NCBI RefSeq assembly: GCF_003369795.1 | Contig: NZ_CP026730.1 | Location: forward strand, 2,976,001-3,040,000 | DNA: 64,000 nucleotides | Source: Streptomyces sp. CB09001 | GTDB lineage: Bacteria; Actinomycetota; Actinomycetes; Streptomycetales; Streptomycetaceae | Direction: 5' to 3' | In this document: positions 60,862-64,000 of the stretch, piece by piece | Layout of the letters: every line of letters begins with the position of its first letter | How positions within the stretch are numbered: position 1 is the first letter of the stretch | Program-made: the position numbers and the translations under genes | Notes under the pieces: model-generated | The model's database searches: none | What the model saw: only the letters and a program-made list of their open reading frames with translations | What the model was told of the DNA's origin: nothing

Positions 60862-61761
60862 TCAGTCCTGGGCGCCGCAGGGCCCGGTCCGTGTCGGTTC
60901 GGCGGAGGAACCGGACGGTGCGGTGGCTCGGGCGAGCAGGGTCAGCCCCGCCCGTGAGGGCGAGTCCGGTTCCGTGGTCGCGACTACCACGACGGGGCCC
61001 GGCCCGTGGCTGAGCGTCTGCTGCGTGACGGTCAGCGAACCCACCAGCGGATGGCGCATCCCGTAGGTGGCGACGGTGCACGCCCTGATCCGGTGGTCGG
61101 CCCACATGGTGGCGAACTCGCCACTCTTCGCGGACAGTTCACCCACGAGTGCGTGCAGTGCCGTGTCCTCCGGATGCCGGCCCGCCACCAGGCGCAGACT
61201 TCCGACCACCGCCCTGGCCTTGCTCGGCCAGTCCGCGTACAGCTCACGGACATGGGGGTCGAGGAACACCAGCCGGGCCATGTTGGGGCGCTCACGGGGA
61301 AGGTCCGGGGCGCCCGGGTCCAGGTGCCCGGCGAACAGCGCGTGCCCCGGCCGGTTCCACGCCAGCACGTCGCTGCGACGTCCCAGCACGATCGCCGGAA
61401 CATCCCCCAGCACGTCCAGCAACTGGCGGGTCGGCTCCGACACGCGTTCCGGCGCGGGCCGCCGGCCGCGGGTGCGCTGCCTGCCCGTACGGGCCACGTC
61501 GTGCAGGTACCGCCGCTCGGACTCGTCCAGCAGCAGCGCCCCGGCGAGCGCGTCCAGCACCTCGGGGGACGCGCTCTGGGACTCCCCCCGCTCCAGCCGT
61601 GTGTAGTACGAGGCGCTCACCCCCGCGAGCAGCGCGAGCTCCTCGCGGCGAAGACCCGGCACACGCCGGCGCTCCCCGTAGGTGGGCACGCCGACATCCT
61701 CCGGGCGCAGTTGGGAGCGCCGTGTGTGCAGGAAGTCCCCGAGGGGCGTTTTCGCGGCCAT
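60862..61761 (-). CDS. XRE family regulator with MmyB-like ligand domain
   Basis: A 299-residue regulator. The HTH is FLHTRRSQLRPEDVGVPTYG, RRVPGLRREELALLAGVSAS, YYTRLERGESQSASPEVLDA. The C-terminal MmyB-like domain contains VLGRRSDVLAWNRPGHALFA and HPLVGSLTVTQQTLSH. Such proteins are often local regulators of a neighbouring oxidoreductase. It precedes the MBL-fold and SDR genes in the same direction and probably controls them. ATG 61761 begins MAAKTPLG. Confidence 0.92.
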   Translation of the reverse strand: MAAKTPLGDFLHTRRSQLRPEDVGVPTYGERRRVPGLRREELALLAGVSASYYTRLERGESQSASPEVLDALAGALLLDESERRYLHDVARTGRQRTRGRRPAPERVSEPTRQLLDVLGDVPAIVLGRRSDVLAWNRPGHALFAGHLDPGAPDLPRERPNMARLVFLDPHVRELYADWPSKARAVVGSLRLVAGRHPEDTALHALVGELSAKSGEFATMWADHRIRACTVATYGMRHPLVGSLTVTQQTLSHGPGPVVVVATTEPDSPSRAGLTLLARATAPSGSSAEPTRTGPCGAQD

Positions 61762-61905
61762 GCCCCCAGTGTGGGACGTGTCCCCGCGGGTTGCCTGCCC
61801 CGACCAGGGGTAGGCAGCGGTGGTCCGGGGCAACGCCAACGGGGCGCCCGCAAAGGACGCCCCGCATCAGCTCACGCCGAAGACCACCTCACGCCGAAGA
61901 CCACC

Positions 61906-63603
61906 TCAGGTCGAAGTCCGCCGCCTCCGCGACCCGGGCCGCCGCTCGCTCGGCCGGGTCACCGGATCCCCCGCCTCCAGGGCCGCCGCGCGGCGCCGCA
62001 GACCGAAGTCGGCCAGGGCCTCCGCCAGCTTGTGGACGGACGGTTCGGGGGCCATGACGTCGACGCGCAGCCCGTGCTCCTCGGCCGTCTTGGCCGTCGC
62101 CGGGCCGATGCACGCGATCACCGTGACGTTGTGCGGCTTGCCCGCGATGCCGACCAGGTTGCGGACCGTGGACGACGACGTGAAGAGCACCGCGTCGAAG
62201 CCGCCGCCCTTGATGGCCTCCCGGGTCGTGGCCGGGGGCGGCGAGGCGCGCACCGTGCGGTAGGCCGTGACGTCGTCGACCTCCCAGCCCAGCTCGATCA
62301 GACCGGCGACGAGAGTCTCGGTCGCGATGTCGGCACGAGGCAGGAAAACCCGGTCAATGGGATCAAACACCGGGTCGTACGGCGGCCAGTCCTCCAGAAG
62401 ACCCGCCGCCGACTGCTCTCCGCTCGGCACCAGGTCCGGCTTCACGCCGAAGGCGATCAGCGCGTTCGCCGTCTGCTCGCCGACCGCTGCGACCTTGATG
62501 CCCGCGAAGGCACGGGCGTCGAGGCCGTACTCCTCGAACTTCTCGCGGACCGCCTTCACCGCGTTGACCGACGTGAACGCGATCCACTCGTAGCGGCCCG
62601 TCACCAGGCCCTTGACCGCCCGCTCCATCTGCTGCGGGGTGCGCGGCGGTTCCACCGCGATGGTCGGGACCTCGCTGGGGACGGCCCCGTAGGACCGCAG
62701 CTGGTCGGAGAGCGAAGCCGCCTGCTCCTTCGTGCGCGGGACGAGGACCTTCCAGCCGAACAGCGGCTTGGACTCGAACCACGACAGCTGGTCGCGCCGG
62801 GCGGCGGAGCTGCGCTCGCCGACCACGGCTATCACCGGGCGGCCGCCGTCCGGGGACGGCAGCACCTTCGCCTGCTTCAGGGTCTGGGCGACCGTGCCGA
62901 GCGTCGCGGACCAGGTGCGCTGCCGTGTCGTCGTACCGGCGATCGTCACCGTCAGCGGGGTGTCCGGCTTGCGGCCCGCCGAGACCAGCTCGCCGGCCGC
63001 CGCCGCGACCGAGTCGAGCGTCGTCGACACGACCACCGTGCCGTCGGAGGCGCCCACCTCGGTCCAACAGCGGTCCGACGCCGTACGGGCGTCCACGAAG
63101 CGCACGTCCGCGCCCTGGGCGTCCCGCAGCGGCACACCGGCGTACGCGGGCACGCCGACGGCGTTCGCGATGCCCGGGACGACCTCGAAAGGCACCCCGG
63201 CCGCGGCGCACGCCAGCATCTCCTCGGCGGCGTACGCGTCGAGCCCGGGGTCCCCGGTCACCGCACGCACGACCCGCCTGCCGCCCCGCGCGGCCTCCAT
63301 GACAAGATGTGCGGCATCCCGCACAGCGGGGGCGCCGAGGGTCGTTGACGCACCGTCAACTACCGTCAGCTGGGGCGCGCCTGTGCCCGGATCCGCCGGA
63401 TCGGCATCCGTGTGCACTTCCGACACGCCCTGCCTCGCATGCGTGCGTACGACGTCGAGCACCTCGTGCTCGGCGACGAGGACGTCCGCGTGCGCCAGCG
63501 CCTCGACGGCGCGCAGAGTCAGCAGTCCCGGATCTCCGGGTCCGGCACCGAGGAAGGTGACGTGCCCGTGTTCCGGACCGGCGGGAAGGGTGGTGGGGCT
63601 CAC
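61906..63603 (-). CDS. hemD: Fused uroporphyrinogen-III methyltransferase / uroporphyrinogen-III synthase
   Basis: A 565-residue bifunctional enzyme. Residues 13-255 are an SAM methyltransferase: VTFLGAGPGDPGLLTLRAVE, VVRAVTGDPGLDAYAAEEML, VEVVPGIANAVGVPAYAG-like, and PLTVTIAGTTTRQRTW. Residues ~295-540 are the HemD synthase: VLVPRTKEQAASLSDQLRSY, WIAFTSVNAVKAVREKFEEY, VAAVGEQTANALIAFG, AVLFTSSSTVRNLV. It makes uroporphyrinogen III and methylates it toward siroheme/cobalamin. The GTG at 63603 overlaps the hemC stop. A basic tail ends the protein. Confidence 0.95.
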   Translation of the reverse strand: MSPTTLPAGPEHGHVTFLGAGPGDPGLLTLRAVEALAHADVLVAEHEVLDVVRTHARQGVSEVHTDADPADPGTGAPQLTVVDGASTTLGAPAVRDAAHLVMEAARGGRRVVRAVTGDPGLDAYAAEEMLACAAAGVPFEVVPGIANAVGVPAYAGVPLRDAQGADVRFVDARTASDRCWTEVGASDGTVVVSTTLDSVAAAAGELVSAGRKPDTPLTVTIAGTTTRQRTWSATLGTVAQTLKQAKVLPSPDGGRPVIAVVGERSSAARRDQLSWFESKPLFGWKVLVPRTKEQAASLSDQLRSYGAVPSEVPTIAVEPPRTPQQMERAVKGLVTGRYEWIAFTSVNAVKAVREKFEEYGLDARAFAGIKVAAVGEQTANALIAFGVKPDLVPSGEQSAAGLLEDWPPYDPVFDPIDRVFLPRADIATETLVAGLIELGWEVDDVTAYRTVRASPPPATTREAIKGGGFDAVLFTSSSTVRNLVGIAGKPHNVTVIACIGPATAKTAEEHGLRVDVMAPEPSVHKLAEALADFGLRRRAAALEAGDPVTRPSERRPGSRRRRTST

Positions 63604-64000
63604 TGTGCTCGCTCCCCCATCAGACCGGCCGCGCCCTGGGCGAGCATCTCGGTGGCGAGTTCGCGACCGAGTGCCAGCGCCGCCTCGTGCGTTTCAGGCA
63701 CGGGACCGGTGGTGGACAGCTGCACCAGCGTCGAGCCGTCGGTCGTGCCGACGACGCCGCGCAGGCGCATCTCCTTGACAGTCTGCCCGTCGGCCAGAAG
63801 GTCGGCCAGCGCGCCCACAGGGGCGCTGCAGCCGGCCTCCAGGGCGGCGAGCAGTGACCGCTCGGCCGTTACGGCGGCCCGCGTGAACGGGTCGTCGAGC
63901 TCGGCGAGCGCGGCGGTCAGCGAGGCGTTGTCCGCCGCGCACTCGACCGCCAGTGCCCCCTGGCCGGGGGCCGGCAGAACCGTGTCGACCGACAGGAAGT
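63600..64000 (-). CDS. hemC: Hydroxymethylbilane synthase, C-terminal part (cut by window)
   Basis: The frame is open to the window edge. Reading toward the stop it contains FLSVDTVLPAPGQGALAVEC, ALEAGCSAPVGALADLL with the Cys that holds the dipyrromethane cofactor, and LRGVVGTTDGSTL. HemC joins four porphobilinogens to hydroxymethylbilane, passed to the HemD domain next door. Its stop overlaps the GTG of hemD (translational coupling). Confidence 0.95.
   Translation of the reverse strand, partial: FLSVDTVLPAPGQGALAVECAADNASLTAALAELDDPFTRAAVTAERSLLAALEAGCSAPVGALADLLADGQTVKEMRLRGVVGTTDGSTLVQLSTTGPVPETHEAALALGRELATEMLAQGAAGLMGERAQ

Overview
This is a high-GC actinobacterial chromosome segment, almost certainly Streptomyces. 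The evidence is strongly G/C-biased third codon positions, many GTG and TTG starts with ATGA/GTGA overlaps, class I lysyl-tRNA synthetase beside argS, DUF3558, DUF4232 and DUF574 families, and a fused cobA/hemD beside hemC. Both ends cut genes: a CaiB-type CoA-transferase on the left and hemC on the right.

Layout. 0-3.7 kb: a translationally coupled operon (CoA-transferase, acyl-CoA synthetase, old yellow enzyme). 3.8 kb: tRNA-Arg(CCT). 4.2 kb: a secreted lipase-like hydrolase. 5.7-7.8 kb: an AT-richer, island-like operon (locus A) with two TIR-like proteins and a membrane protein. 8.2-10.9 kb: a zinc-ribbon ORF, a MerR regulator and a SulP transporter. 10.9-15.5 kb: locus B, a XRE-NB-ARC regulator divergent from a deoxyribosyltransferase-like/S1 protein and a membrane protein. 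15.5-18 kb: a phosphotransferase and a copper cluster with two CsoR-type operators. 18.2-20.2 kb: a two-component system. 20.2-21.7 kb: cobH and cobK. 22.0-23.7 kb: an IS605-type TnpB element with a ruined tnpA. 23.8-30.9 kb: a flotillin plus giant AAA ATPase operon.

31.3-38.9 kb: locus C, two convergent clusters. C1 (+) has an NTF2-like membrane protein, a two-TM protein, a TIR-like protein and a BTAD/winged-helix-Macro fusion. C2 (-) has a membrane-TIR-like protein, a membrane protein and a SLOG protein. 39-43 kb: a flavin monooxygenase pair, YnfA, an SDR and RtcB. 43.5-55.9 kb: lipoproteins, DUF2637, lysS/argS, a peptidoglycan-binding protein, a frameshifted aminotransferase, DUF574, an HTH protein and DUF4232. 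55.9-64 kb: hemB, then a regulatory/redox accessory block, then cobA-hemD and hemC.

The most unusual content is the set of immune-like signalling modules. Three homologous small membrane proteins (SLATT/RipA-like; 5670-6473, 14932-15474, 37035-37547) each sit in an operon with a different predicted nucleotide-sensing or nucleotide-cleaving partner (ThsB-like TIR, deoxyribosyltransferase-like, SLOG). Cluster C1 joins a Thoeris type II ThsA-like Macro domain to a SARP-like DNA-binding/BTAD module. Its TIR-like neighbour shares an Asn/Gly/Phe-rich tag with the preceding protein. Heptamer repeats at 11-bp spacing upstream of C1 resemble SARP binding sites. I infer a TIR-signal-to-transcription circuit, which is untested.
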